Shown one piece after another: positions 19,463-29,790 of a stretch of 64,000 nucleotides of DNA. The DNA is from Shewanella phaeophyticola (GTDB taxonomy: Bacteria; Pseudomonadota; Gammaproteobacteria; Enterobacterales; Shewanellaceae), in assembly GCF_025398315.1 (NCBI RefSeq), contig NZ_JAODOQ010000001.1:1798001-1862000 (forward strand), given 5' to 3'. The translations under genes were made by a program, and so were the position numbers. Numbering within the stretch: the first letter of the stretch is position 1; each line of letters starts with the position of its first letter. The notes beneath the pieces were generated by a model that saw nothing but the letters and a program-made list of their open reading frames with translations, was not told the origin of the DNA and did not search any database.

Positions 19463-21127
19463 ATGGAAAAAGTTTGGCTACAAAAGAGTTACCCGCCTGG
19501 GGTTGAGTTTGAAATCGATCCAGATAAATATAACTCATTGGCAGAATTGTTTTTTAAATATACCAAGCAATATGCAAGTAACACGGCATTTATCAATATG
19601 GATGTCAGCATTACCTATCAACAACTCGAACAACAAGCAAAAGAGTTTGCGGCTTACTTGCAAAACGATTTAGGTTTAGTCAAAGGCGACAAATTTGCCA
19701 TTATGATCCCAAATGTACTGCAATATCCTATTGCCTTATTTGGTGCTTTAATTTCAGGGTTAACCGTTGTTAACGTTAACCCTTTGTATACCGCACGAGA
19801 ATTAGAACACCAACTTAAAGACTCTGGTGCAAAGGGCATTTTAATTCTTGAAAACTTTGCCCATGTATTGCAGCAAGTGATCAATAAAACAGATGTTAAA
19901 CATGTCATTACCACTAGCGTTGGTGACAGGTTAGGCTTGATTAAAGGCGCGTTAATTAATGGCGCCATTAAGCATCTTAAAAAACAAGTTCCGCCTTTTG
20001 ATTTACCTAACGCGGTTAAGTTTAATGATGCCATGGCTAAAGGCAGTAAAAGCAAATTTACGCCAGTCGACGTAGTGGGGGCTGATTTAGCCTTTTTACA
20101 ATATACCGGTGGTACGACAGGCTCTTCAAAAGGTGCCATGTTGACGCACCGTAATATGGTGGCCAACCTTGAACAATCAAACGCAGTAACCAAAAACGTA
20201 TACGAAATTGGTAAAGAGTTTATGGTCACGGCATTGCCGCTTTACCATATCTACGCATTAACCTCTAATTGCCTGGCATTTTTACCCTTTGGTGGTCAAA
20301 ACCTACTGATCACGAATCCACGCGATATGCCAGGGTTTGTTAAAGAGTTAGCCAAGTATAAATTTACCGTCATCACAGGGGTAAATACCTTATTTAACGG
20401 TTTGCTAAATACCCCAGGTTTTGATCAATTAGATTTTAGCGCACTTAAAATGGGTTTTGGCGGCGGTATGTCGGTACAACGCCCAGTGGCTGAACATTGG
20501 GAGCGTGTAACTCACTCTAAATTGTTAGAAGGTTACGGGTTAACAGAATGTGCACCATTGGTGACAATGAGTCCGTACAATCAAGAAAAATACAATGGTT
20601 CTATTGGCTTGCCTGCATCATCGACTGATATTCGTTTAGTTGGCGCTGATGGTGAAGATGTTGCCTTAGGCGAGCCTGGCGAAATGTGGGTGAAAGGACC
20701 GCAAGTCATGAAAGGTTATTACAATCGCCAAAAAGCCACTGACGAAGTATTAAGAGACGGCTGGTTAGCCACCGGTGATATTGCCACCATGGATGAAAAT
20801 GGTTTCTTTAGAATTGTTGACCGTAAAAAAGACATGATTATTGTGTCTGGATTTAATGTATTCCCTAATGAAATTGAAGAAGTGATTGTCGCGCATGAGG
20901 GTGTGCTTGAAGCCGCTGCAGTGGGAGTGTCTTGTGATGCGACTGGTGAGCGGGTAAAAGTGTACATTGTACGTAAGGATCCTAATCTTACTGAGCAAGA
21001 TATTTTTGATCATTGCGCTGAAATGTTAACCAATTATAAGCGCCCTAAAATCATCGAATTTATGGACGAATTACCCAAAAGTAATGTCGGTAAAGTATTG
21101 CGTAAAGACTTGCGTAGTAAGGCATAG
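19463..21127 (+). CDS. long-chain acyl-CoA synthetase, FadD-like
   Basis: A 554-residue AMP-forming ligase: P-loop YTGGTTGSSKGAMLTH near residue 213, GYGLTEC near 356, TGDIATMDENGF near 435, the hinge DRKKDMI and the C-terminal catalytic Lys in KSNVGKVLRKDLR. It activates fatty acids to acyl-CoA, feeding the dehydrogenases of this block. AAGGGGA lies upstream of ATG 19463, and a clean hairpin follows the stop. Confidence 0.92.
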   Translation: MEKVWLQKSYPPGVEFEIDPDKYNSLAELFFKYTKQYASNTAFINMDVSITYQQLEQQAKEFAAYLQNDLGLVKGDKFAIMIPNVLQYPIALFGALISGLTVVNVNPLYTARELEHQLKDSGAKGILILENFAHVLQQVINKTDVKHVITTSVGDRLGLIKGALINGAIKHLKKQVPPFDLPNAVKFNDAMAKGSKSKFTPVDVVGADLAFLQYTGGTTGSSKGAMLTHRNMVANLEQSNAVTKNVYEIGKEFMVTALPLYHIYALTSNCLAFLPFGGQNLLITNPRDMPGFVKELAKYKFTVITGVNTLFNGLLNTPGFDQLDFSALKMGFGGGMSVQRPVAEHWERVTHSKLLEGYGLTECAPLVTMSPYNQEKYNGSIGLPASSTDIRLVGADGEDVALGEPGEMWVKGPQVMKGYYNRQKATDEVLRDGWLATGDIATMDENGFFRIVDRKKDMIIVSGFNVFPNEIEEVIVAHEGVLEAAAVGVSCDATGERVKVYIVRKDPNLTEQDIFDHCAEMLTNYKRPKIIEFMDELPKSNVGKVLRKDLRSKA

Positions 21128-21138
21128 CTTATCAACAG

Positions 21139-21172
21139 CGCTGAGTCGGTGGTATATCGACTCAGCGTGTCT
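21139..21172 (+). terminator. likely rho-independent terminator after fadD-like gene
   Basis: A perfect 10-bp stem CGCTGAGTCG / CGACTCAGCG with a 9-base loop, followed by GTGTCTTT, a weak U-tract. Confidence 0.6.
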
Positions 21173-21276
21173 TTACTCCTAAGTCATCGTCAGTTCTCAC
21201 AATGCAATAGGTCACCTCGGTGTTAACCACATTCACTTTGCCATTGTGTCGCTGCAAAAGTAAGTAATCATTATTT

Positions 21277-22338
21277 ATGTTAGAAATTTATGCCGGTGAC
21301 ACGGCCTTAAAAACAATCCAACAACAGGGATTTTCTCCAGAGCTATTTAGCTCGTTTTTGGGTGCCAGTGGCGGCTCTAAATGGTTTACCTTGTTTGGCT
21401 TAGATAAATATTTATTTGGTGAGTTTTTTAAAGACAGACAACAGCCATTAAACCTCATAGGCTCTAGTGCAGGTGCCTTTCGTGCTGCATGTTTTGCACA
21501 AAAGGATCCGGTTGCAGCCATAGAACGTTTGGCTAAAAACTATAGCGAGACAGTCTATTCAGACGATAAAAAGCCACAACCGATAGAGATTACCACTAAA
21601 GCATTTGAGTTACTGGAAGCCATATTTGGCAATACAGGAGCAGATGAAATCATTAATAACCCCGTATTTAAAGCGCATTTTATAGTGGCGAAATGCAATG
21701 GCTTGGTCGCTTCAGAAAACAAGCTTAAACAAGGGGTAGGCTTAACCAAGAGTTTTATCAACAATGCGTTGAGCAGACCATTACTTAAAAGTCAGTATGA
21801 ACGGTATATCTTTCAACATCACCAAAGTGATTTGTTGTTAAACGATCCAGATAACTTTGCCACAACCTCGGTGAACTTGAACTCAAACAATATTAAGCGA
21901 GCATTGCTAGCGTCGGGCTCAATCCCGATGGTAATGCAAGGCATTAACGACATTCCTGATTGTCCTAAAGGCATGTATCGTGATGGCGGCATTATTGATT
22001 ATCATTTTGATTTAAATATTCAAAATGACGGCTTAACCTTATATCCACATTTTAGTTCCACTTTAAAAGCGGGTTGGTTTGATAAAAGTTTGTCTCGGAA
22101 TGTCAGATTACAACATTACGATAAAACCGTGTTGCTTTGTCCCTCTGCCGAGTTTGTTGCGTCGCTGCCATATCAAAAAATTCCCGACCGCAAAGACTTT
22201 GTGGGACTAGCGCCACAGCAACGAATTAAATACTGGCAACAAGTGTTTGTGGAAAGCGAAAAATTGGCCTTGCACTTTAAACACTTTTATAAACACCAAC
22301 GCATTGATCAAATTAAAAATATTAAACAGTTAATGTAA
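21277..22338 (+). CDS. patatin-like phospholipase
   Basis: A 353-residue patatin-fold lipid acyl hydrolase with an oxyanion-hole-like GASGGSKW near residue 30, the nucleophile motif GSSAGAF (Ser of GxSxG) near 62, and the catalytic Asp in DGGIIDY near 233. It is probably cytoplasmic, with no signal peptide. It may release fatty acids from lipids for the synthetase encoded upstream. Start ATG 21277 has no strong Shine-Dalgarno. Confidence 0.83.
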   Translation: MLEIYAGDTALKTIQQQGFSPELFSSFLGASGGSKWFTLFGLDKYLFGEFFKDRQQPLNLIGSSAGAFRAACFAQKDPVAAIERLAKNYSETVYSDDKKPQPIEITTKAFELLEAIFGNTGADEIINNPVFKAHFIVAKCNGLVASENKLKQGVGLTKSFINNALSRPLLKSQYERYIFQHHQSDLLLNDPDNFATTSVNLNSNNIKRALLASGSIPMVMQGINDIPDCPKGMYRDGGIIDYHFDLNIQNDGLTLYPHFSSTLKAGWFDKSLSRNVRLQHYDKTVLLCPSAEFVASLPYQKIPDRKDFVGLAPQQRIKYWQQVFVESEKLALHFKHFYKHQRIDQIKNIKQLM

Positions 22339-22399
22339 AGCAATACGATAAATACAACGCCATTGACGGCGAAACAACTAACCACTGAGAGAGAAAACC

Positions 22400-23400
22400 A
22401 TGAGCACATTTACCGCAATCAATCTTATCGCTCGTCCACAAGGCGGCTCAGTTGATCCTGAATTATTTGAAGTTGTGCAAAAGCCAATGCCAATCGTAGC
22501 CGACGGCCAATTTCTGGTGAAACAAAGCCATATGTCCCTTGACCCAGCCATGTTTGGTTGGATGAGCCCTGATACTGAAAGTTACATTCCGCCAGTTGAG
22601 TTAGGCGAGGTGATGCGCAGCTCTGGCATTGGCGAAGTGGTTGAAAGCAAACACCCAGATTTTAAGGTGGGTGATCGCGTAATGGGCATGATGGGTTGGC
22701 AAGAATATTTTTTAAGTAATGGCTTCAGGGTTAAACAAAGTCACCGCACCTTTACCCGACGAAGCTATATTATCTGTGTTTGCGTTACCGGGTTTAACGG
22801 CTACGCAAGGACTATTCAATGTCGGCAAACCTCAAAAAGGTGAAACTATTGTCGTGTCTGGCGCCGCGGGATCGGTGGGCTCTATTGTGGGGCAACTGGC
22901 TAAAGCCGATGGTTTAACGGTGATAGGTGTTGTTGGTAGCGATGAAAAAGCAGATTGGATTGTCAATGAGTTAGGTTTTGACGGAGCGATAAACTACAAA
23001 ACCGATGATATTGAAGCCAAGCTTGCTGAGTTAACACCAAAAGGCGTTGATATCTATTTTGAAAACACCGGTGGTCCTATTCAACATCATGTATTCGCCA
23101 GAATGAATGCCCACGGGCGCATTGTGGTGTGCGGCATGATTGCAGATTATCCAAAAGCAGTGCCTGATCTTGGACTCAAACTGGATCCAAGTGATAAAAA
23201 AACGCTTAACCATTCAAGGTTTCACCATGCCAGACCACTTTGGCGACGTACCGGCCTTGTTACAAAAACTGACACCCTATGTCATGAACGGGCAGATTAA
23301 GCATCGCGCGCATGTGTTAGAGGGGCTTGAGTCAGCGATGACGGGACTTAATTTGTTCTTTACCGGTGCGAACAAGGGCAAATTAATCGTTAAAGTTTAA
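22400..23400 (+). pseudogene. zinc-free MDR / CurA-like NADP-dependent oxidoreductase, two frameshifts
   Basis: Three frames together encode one ~333-residue medium-chain reductase. The N-terminal part has SLDPAMFGWMS and VGDRVMGM. The Rossmann part has VSGAAGSVGSIVGQLAK and YFENTGG, and the end has QGFTMPDHFGD and FFTGANKGKLIVKV. Removing one T at 22724-22725 and one C at 23187-23188 restores a continuous frame. Relatives reduce enones such as curcumin or prostaglandin-like C=C bonds with NADPH. GAGAGA precedes ATG 22400. Confidence 0.83.
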
Positions 23401-23412
23401 CCCTTAATCATG

Positions 23413-23443
23413 CAGCACAATTGCTACCGATTGTGCTGTTTTT
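23413..23443 (+). terminator. rho-independent terminator
   Basis: A 9-bp stem CAGCACAAT / ATTGTGCTG, an 8-base loop and five Ts. It separates the reductase from the molybdopterin gene, whose proper start (23469) lies just beyond. Confidence 0.85.
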
Positions 23444-23468
23444 ACATCTGGCCAAGCAGGTAAACAAT

Positions 23469-25583
23469 ATGAGCGAAATCAATATCCATTATCGTAATTG
23501 CAATATCTGTGAGGCCATGTGTGGCTTAGAAATTAGCTATCAAGATAAGCAAATTATTGCCATAAAAGGCGATCAACTTGACCCATTTAGCCAAGGTTAT
23601 AATTGCCCCAAAGCATTAGCGTTAGAGGATTTTTATACCGATAACGACCGTTTAAAAACCCCAATAAAACGTACCGCTGAAGGTTGGCAAGCCATCAGTT
23701 GGGATGATGCGTTTAGCGAAATCGTCGACAAATTCAAACATATTCAGCAACAACATGGCAAAAATGCATTAGCGGTGTATTTAGGCAATCCCAATGCCCA
23801 CAGTTTAGGTAATGCGTTATTTCTCAAACCGTTTATGAAATCCCTTGGCACTCTTAATCGGTTTAGCTCAGCTTCTGCTGACCAATTACCGCACCATGTG
23901 GCTGCTAATTTTATGTTTGGCGCAGGCATGTTAATTCCGGTGTCTGATATTGACCGAACCGACTTTATGCTTATTATTGGCGCAAACCCTGTCGTGTCAA
24001 ATGGCAGTATGATGACCGCCCCTAACGTGATTGGGCGTTTAAAGGCCATTCAAAAGCGCGGTGGTAAAGTGGTGGTGGTTGATCCGCGCAAAACCCGCAC
24101 CGCCAAAATAGCCGACCAACATGTGTTTATTCGCCCCGAAAAAGACGCCTTTTTATTGTTGGCATTAATCCATTGCGTGTTTGCGCATAACAAGGTCAAT
24201 TTACGTCATTTATCCAATAAGGTTGATGGGTTAGGTGACATCGAAAATCTAGTAAGAGATTACTCGCCACAAGTTGTTAGCCCATTGGTAGGCATTGAGG
24301 CAGAAGTCATTGAAACCTTATCAGCGCAAATGCTCTCTGCCGACTCAGCAGTTTGTTATAGCCGTATGGGCGCATCGACCCAGAGCTTTGGTGGCATTTG
24401 TTTATGGCTCACCAATGTGCTCAATATTATTACCGGCAACTTTGATAGAGCAGGCGGAGCAATGTTTCCGCAACCGGCATTTGATTTATTGCGTAATCAC
24501 AAGGCGGGTCATAAAAGCTCATTTGGCCAACACCAATCCCGTGTGCGCAAATTACCGTTTTTTAATGGTGAGTTTCCTGTGGCTGCATTAGCAGAAGAAA
24601 TTCAAACCCCAGGAGAAGGGCAAATTAGAAGCTTAATTACGGTTGCGGGTAATCCTGTGTTATCAGCACCCAGTGGCCATAAATTGGCTGAAGCCTTTAG
24701 TGAGCTCGAGTACATGGTATCGATTGATATCTACCTCAATGAAACCACCCAATACGCTGACATCATTTTACCGGGCACCACGGGGGTCGAAAACTCGCAC
24801 TTTGATATTTTCTTTAACTCCTTCTCAGTGAGAAACACGGTTAAATATTCAGCGCCATTATTTGAAAAGCACAGCGAGCAACGTAGCGACTGGCAAATAT
24901 TGAAAGAGATTGCTGCGCGCATGCTTAATGTGCCAGCAGATGACCCAATGCAACAAATTACCCCTGAAATGATCTTGGATATGGAACTTAAAAAAGGCCA
25001 TATGGCAAGCAGGGCATGAGTTTGCAAACGTTAATTGATAATCCATACGGTATTGATATTGGCCGCATTAATGCCATGTTTATCTGAGCGGATTAAAACC
25101 GCGAATGGTAATATCGATTTATTCCCGCAGGTTTATCAAGATGATTTACCGCGATTGCAGGCGTTTATGACTCAAACTACACGTGATAATCAATACCCAT
25201 TTGATTTAATCAGCAGGCGCCTGGTGAAAAGCCACAATACCTGGATCCAAAATTCAGAGCGGCTCATTAAAGGTAAAAATCCGTGTACTCTAGAAATACA
25301 CCCACATGATGCACATGCCCTAGGGGCAAAGACTGGCCAGCAGGTCATAGTCACCTCCGCAGTGGGAGAAATTAGCATAGAAGTGGTCATTACCGATGAT
25401 GTTCAGCCAGGCGTTGTCACTATGCCCCAAGGCTGGGGGCATAATCAGCAAGGCACTAATATGTCAGTAGCCGCCACTCAACCTGGTGTGAGTATTAATG
25501 ATTTAACAGATGCTAAACGAGTTGATATGCTGACAGGAAACGCGGCTTTTAATGGCACACCGGTAGCGATTAAGCTTGCTTAA
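23469..25583 (+). pseudogene. molybdopterin oxidoreductase, formate dehydrogenase/DMSO reductase family, two compensating indels
   Basis: A ~705-residue molybdopterin-guanine-dinucleotide enzyme. The N-terminal Cys cluster (CNICEAMCG ... YNCPKA) should bind one 4Fe-4S, followed by molybdopterin-binding segments and the C-terminal Molydop_binding domain (VTMPQGWGHNQQGTN). There is no Tat signal, so it is cytoplasmic. The frame is lost between about 24998 and 25067. One missing C near 24998 and one extra A at 25067 compensate, so only ~23 residues are misread, but with a stop at 25017-25019. Start ATG 23469 is chosen because the Cys motif begins there. Its substrate is not identifiable. Confidence 0.85.
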
Positions 25584-25634
25584 TGATGATTGAATGTATT
25601 ATCAACAAATAACGAATAAATAGAAAGGTTAACC

Positions 25635-26468
25635 ATGTTTAAAAGTACCCAAAACTACATCGCATCAAATGATCTCACATTAGCGGTTAATGCAGCCATT
25701 GCGCTCGAAAAACCGTTATTGATAAAAGGGGAGCCAGGCACGGGTAAAACACAGTTAGCTGAAGAGTTAGCGCGCTCGCTTAATTGTAAACTGTATCAAT
25801 GGCACATAAAATCGACCACCAAAGCCCAACAAGGTTTGTATGAGTACGATGCAGTATCACGCCTGCGTGACAGTCAATTAGGCGATGCGAGGGTGCATGA
25901 TATTGGCAACTATATCGTAAAAGGCAAGCTATGGCAGGCGTTTGAAGAAGAACAACGTCCCATTTTATTAATTGATGAAATTGATAAAGCTGACATTGAG
26001 TTCCCTAACGATTTACTGCAAGAGCTCGATAAAATGGAGTTTTATGTGTATGAAACTCAGCAAGTGATCAAAGCAAAACAGCGCCCCATTATTATCATCA
26101 CGTCTAATAATGAAAAAGAGCTGCCCGATGCGTTTTTACGTCGCTGCTTTTTCCATTACATTAAGTTTCCAACCAAAGCGGAAATGGAAAAAATCATTGA
26201 TGTGCATCATCCAGATGTAAAGCAAACCCTGTTAACTCAGGCTTTAGATGTGTTTTTCGATCTGCGAGAAGTCAATGGCATTAAGAAAAAGCCATCAACA
26301 TCTGAGCTTATTGATTGGTTAAAATTACTGATCTCCGATGACATTTCACAACAGGCATTACTGGATAAGCAATCGGATATTATTCCATTATTTGGCGCTT
26401 TATTAAAGAATGAACAGGATGTGTCATTGATTGAAAAACTGGCCTTTATGAGCCGCAGAAACAGGTAG
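25635..26468 (+). CDS. MoxR-family AAA+ ATPase
   Basis: A 277-residue AAA+ ATPase with Walker A GEPGTGKTQ near residue 37, Walker B LLIDEIDKAD near 113, sensor 1 ITSNNEKELPDAF and an arginine-finger region RRCFFHY. MoxR ATPases work with VWA-domain partners as metal-insertion or maturation chaperones, and the next gene encodes such a partner. Proximity to a molybdenum enzyme suggests, as in Cox/CO-dehydrogenase-type systems, maturation of that enzyme. This last point is inference. AAAGG precedes ATG 25635. Confidence 0.9.
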   Translation: MFKSTQNYIASNDLTLAVNAAIALEKPLLIKGEPGTGKTQLAEELARSLNCKLYQWHIKSTTKAQQGLYEYDAVSRLRDSQLGDARVHDIGNYIVKGKLWQAFEEEQRPILLIDEIDKADIEFPNDLLQELDKMEFYVYETQQVIKAKQRPIIIITSNNEKELPDAFLRRCFFHYIKFPTKAEMEKIIDVHHPDVKQTLLTQALDVFFDLREVNGIKKKPSTSELIDWLKLLISDDISQQALLDKQSDIIPLFGALLKNEQDVSLIEKLAFMSRRNR

Positions 26469-26475
26469 CATCGTC

Positions 26476-27640
26476 GTGTTTATTGATTTTTTCTCACCCT
26501 AAAAAAACACAAAGTACCTTGTAGTTTGCGCGAACTACTTGACCTTATCGCCTTGCTTAAAAAAGGCGTAGTATTTGCTGATGTAGAAGAATTTTATAAT
26601 TTAGCCAAGATTGTCATGGTAAAAGATGAAATCTATTACGACAAATACGACAACGCCTTTGCAGAGTATTTCCAAGGTATCGAACATATTGATATTTTTG
26701 ACAAATTATTACCAGAGGATTGGCTGCGTAAAGAGTTTGAAAAACACTTAAGTCAAGAAGAAAAAGACCAACTTAAGGCGCTTGGTGGTCTTGAAGAGCT
26801 AATGAAAACACTGAAAGAGCGTTTAGAAGAACAAAAAAAACGTCATGCCGGTGGTAATAAATGGGTTGGTACTGGCGGCACATCGCCTTTTGGTGCTTAT
26901 GGTTATAACCCCGAAGGCATACGTGTTGGACAGGATAAAAACCGCAATAACAGCGCGGTGAAAGTGTGGGATAAGCGCGAGTTTAAAAACTTTGATCAGG
27001 ATCGGGAGTTGGGTACCCGTAATATTAAATTGACCTCAAAAAGTTACGTAAATTTGCCCGCACAGGTGCCAGTGAAAAGCTTGATATCAATACGACTATC
27101 CGCTCAACCGCGCAAAATGGCGGCTTACTTGATGTGCACATGGAGCCAGAGCGTCACAACGCGGTAAAAGTGCTCATGTTTTTCGATATCGGGGGCTCAA
27201 TGGATGACTACATTCATACCTGCGAAGAGTTATTTTCAGCCGCACACAGCGAATTTAAACACTTACGCTTTTTTTATTTTCATAACTGTTTATATGAAAA
27301 AGTATGGCAAGACAATCACCGCCGGTTTGATAAAACCATTGAACTAGAAGAAGTGTTACGGACTTTCTCGTCTGACTATAAAGTGATTTTTGTGGGTGAT
27401 GCCACCATGGATCCCTACGAAATCATTGCTAAAGGCGGCAGTGTTGAACATTGGAATGAAAAGCCCGGCATAGAGTATATGAATCGACTACTCGGTCATT
27501 TTCATAAAGTCGCCTGGTTGAACCCACAACCAGAACAATACTGGCAGGTACATCATTCAATTTCGATTATTCAAAAACTGGTTGGCGACAAAATGTACCC
27601 GTTAACTGTAGATGGCATAGGCCGGCCATTAAGGACATAA
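26476..27640 (+). pseudogene. VWA-domain CoxE-like protein, two frameshifts
   Basis: About 388 residues if repaired. GTG 26476 begins MFIDFFF; one T is missing at about 26493, giving a stop at once. The middle part (RELLDLIALLKKGV ... KWVGTGGTSPFGAYG) follows. A second missing base near 27035 shifts the frame before KKLRKFARTGASEKLDI. The C-terminal VWA domain has the MIDAS-like DIGGSMDDY. The partner of MoxR is the preceding gene, 7 bp away. All three segments agree with one conserved family. Confidence 0.83.
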
Positions 27641-27641
27641 G

Positions 27642-27850
27642 CTAATTAACCTGAGCTCGGGATAATCAACGCCTTTCAAACAGTACTTTGCCCTGCTAAC
27701 TGCGTTGAATCGACTTGCAATAGGCTTGCTATTGACGCGTCAATTCGCCTTGTTAACAGAACAAATGACAAGCTTGAAAGTGAGAAAGGGGTAACATGTT
27801 GATTTTAAATAGCATAAGCTCATCCCTTATCCCGAATTCAGGTTAATTAA
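27642..27850. mobile_element. MITE-like palindromic element, 209 bp
   Basis: Bounded by 24-bp terminal inverted repeats (27642-27665 and 27827-27850) that match at 21 of 24 positions and contain AATTAACCTGA and CGGGATAA. The interior has no gene but holds a CAATAG/CTATTG hairpin (27719-27735) and further self-complementary pieces. It sits between the VWA gene and the dehalogenase gene. Non-autonomous elements of this kind are common in Shewanella genomes. It might also act as a terminator/RNA structure. Confidence 0.6.
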
Positions 27851-27899
27851 ATTGACGACTGTTTGGCACTTATAAAACAGACCAAGGAACCGACATAAT

Positions 27900-28808
27900 A
27901 TGGATTTTTTACGTACAGAAGACAGCTGTTTTGCTCATTTGCCAGATTACCCTTTTGCTGCGCATTACTTAAACGTCGATGATAACGAAGGCGGCGAGTT
28001 GAGAGTGCATTATGTTGACGAGGTGCCAGTAGATGCTGCGCCAATACTCTTGCTGCATGGCGAGCCGACATGGAGTTTTTTGTATCGTAAAATGATCCCC
28101 ATCTTAGTAAAAGCAGGGCATCGGGTCATCGTGCCCGATTTAATTGGTTTTGGCCGTTCAGACAAACCAACAAAACGCTCAGACTATACCTATCAGCGTC
28201 ATGTTGATTGGATAACCTCTTTCATGTTACATCTTAACCTTAATGACATGACCTTAGTATGTCAGGATTGGGGCGGCTTGATTGGTTTACGATTAGCGGC
28301 AGAACACAGCGAACGCTTTGCTCGGATAGTTGCAGCCAATACCATGTTACCCACAGGTGATCATCAACCCGGAGAAGCCTTTCTCAAATGGCGCCAATTC
28401 TCACAAGATGTTGATATTTTTCCGACTGGCAGCTTAATAAACCGTGCTTGTGTATCGACACTGACCGACGAGATTATCGCCGCTTATGATTCGCCATTTC
28501 CTGATGAACGCTATAAAGAGGGCGCGCGTCAGTTTCCTTTACTTGTGCCAATCACACCAGATGACCCCGCAGCAGCTAAAAACCGTGCAGCATGGAAAGC
28601 GTTAGCAAAATGGAATAAACCGTTTTTAACTGCCTTTAGTGACTCTGATCCTATTACCAAAGGGGGCGACGCCTTGATGCAAAAATTCATCCCCGGTACC
28701 CAAGGGCAAAAACACACCACCATTGTCAGTGGCGGACACTTTTTACAAGAAGATAAAGGCGAAGTGTTAGCCGAAGTTGTGGTGCAATTTATTGCTGATA
28801 ATCAATAA
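27900..28808 (+). CDS. haloalkane dehalogenase-like alpha/beta hydrolase
   Basis: A 302-residue alpha/beta hydrolase with oxyanion HGEPTWSF (residues 53-60), nucleophile D123 in VCQDWGGL with the adjacent halide-binding Trp124, catalytic Asp in FSDSDPIT and His in SGGHFLQED. These match haloalkane dehalogenases of the DhlA/DhmA branch, which convert haloalkanes to alcohols. The true substrate may differ. AAGGA lies upstream of ATG 27900. A heptanucleotide repeat array starts 8 bp after the stop codon. Confidence 0.85.
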   Translation: MDFLRTEDSCFAHLPDYPFAAHYLNVDDNEGGELRVHYVDEVPVDAAPILLLHGEPTWSFLYRKMIPILVKAGHRVIVPDLIGFGRSDKPTKRSDYTYQRHVDWITSFMLHLNLNDMTLVCQDWGGLIGLRLAAEHSERFARIVAANTMLPTGDHQPGEAFLKWRQFSQDVDIFPTGSLINRACVSTLTDEIIAAYDSPFPDERYKEGARQFPLLVPITPDDPAAAKNRAAWKALAKWNKPFLTAFSDSDPITKGGDALMQKFIPGTQGQKHTTIVSGGHFLQEDKGEVLAEVVVQFIADNQ

Positions 28809-28816
28809 TGGTCTGA

Positions 28817-28913
28817 GTGACAAGTGACAAGTGACAAGTGACAAGTGACAAGTGACAAGTGACAAGTGACAAGTGACAAGTGACAAGTGACAAGTGACAA
28901 GTGACAAGTGACA
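28817..28913. repeat. heptanucleotide tandem repeat, GTGACAA x 13.9
   Basis: Thirteen perfect head-to-tail copies of GTGACAA (28817-28907) plus six bases of a fourteenth. It lies between the dehalogenase stop and the SGNH hydrolase start (38 bp before ATG 28951), so it is within the leader of the latter or its promoter. Copy number is likely variable. Confidence 0.97.
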
Positions 28914-28950
28914 TAAAGTAATGACAGGGAAATGACTTTAAGGAGTCTAT

Positions 28951-29745
28951 ATGTTGTATCACGGAATTTCGATTATGTTGGCCCCAGTGCTTGTGTTACA
29001 AGGGCTCAAAGTGCGACGCACAACACCAAAGTTGCCAGAGCCAGAAGGCGAACGAGTGGGGCAAACAGGGGCTAATCCGACATTAAATTTATTGATTTTA
29101 GGCGACTCAGCCGCCGCCGGTGTTGGCGTTTGTAATCAAAGTGAGGCACTTCTTGGCCAGGTGATTGAGCAATTAAGCCCAACACTAGATGTGAATTACG
29201 CCTTGTTTGCTAAAACAGGTGCGACAACATCAACAACCTTAGAGGCGCTCAAGCAGCAGTGTACACCGGCACACCCCATATTAGGGCAATCAACATTTGA
29301 TGTAATTATCACCTCACTTGGTGTAAACGACATCACCTCATCGGTAAGTTGCGATAAATGGTTGCAGCAACAACAGCAATTTTTTGAGCTTATCCGCCAG
29401 CTTTATCAGCCAAAACTCATACTCGTTACAGCATTACCGCCACTGGGATTATTTCCGGCATTGCCCAATCCTCTGCGGTGGAGTTTAGGCCAACGTGCTA
29501 ATCAGTTTAATGAGCGCTTAGCGCAATTAATCCATAAACTTAATCAGCAGGACAATCAAACAAGCCGTTTTGCTATGATTAAATTACCATTAGATAACCC
29601 GCAACCCGAAATAACTATGCTCGATTTTATGCGACAAGTGATGGCCAGCGATGGGTTTCACCCAGGTGCACCGATTTACAATGCATGGGCGAGTTTAGCG
29701 GTAGAGCAGATAGTAGATGGTGTTGTTGCTCCAACGTTCGTTTAA
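28951..29745 (+). CDS. SGNH/GDSL-type lipase or esterase
   Basis: A 264-residue SGNH hydrolase: catalytic Ser in LILGDSAAAGVG near residue 54, Gly block, Asn in SLGVNDIT near 127, and the Asp/His pair in SDGFHPGAP near 230. The hydrophobic N-terminus (LYHGISIMLAPVLVLQG) may anchor it in the inner membrane. TAAGGAG precedes ATG 28951. The specific ester substrate is unknown. Confidence 0.82.
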   Translation: MLYHGISIMLAPVLVLQGLKVRRTTPKLPEPEGERVGQTGANPTLNLLILGDSAAAGVGVCNQSEALLGQVIEQLSPTLDVNYALFAKTGATTSTTLEALKQQCTPAHPILGQSTFDVIITSLGVNDITSSVSCDKWLQQQQQFFELIRQLYQPKLILVTALPPLGLFPALPNPLRWSLGQRANQFNERLAQLIHKLNQQDNQTSRFAMIKLPLDNPQPEITMLDFMRQVMASDGFHPGAPIYNAWASLAVEQIVDGVVAPTFV

Positions 29746-29790
29746 CTACTAATACGTACGGTAAATGGGTATAGATTTAACAGGGCTTTA

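Noticed and set aside
28817..28913. Tandem repeat considered as a CRISPR array
   Set aside because: The repeat unit is 7 bp with no spacers and no cas genes nearby; it is a simple heptanucleotide repeat.
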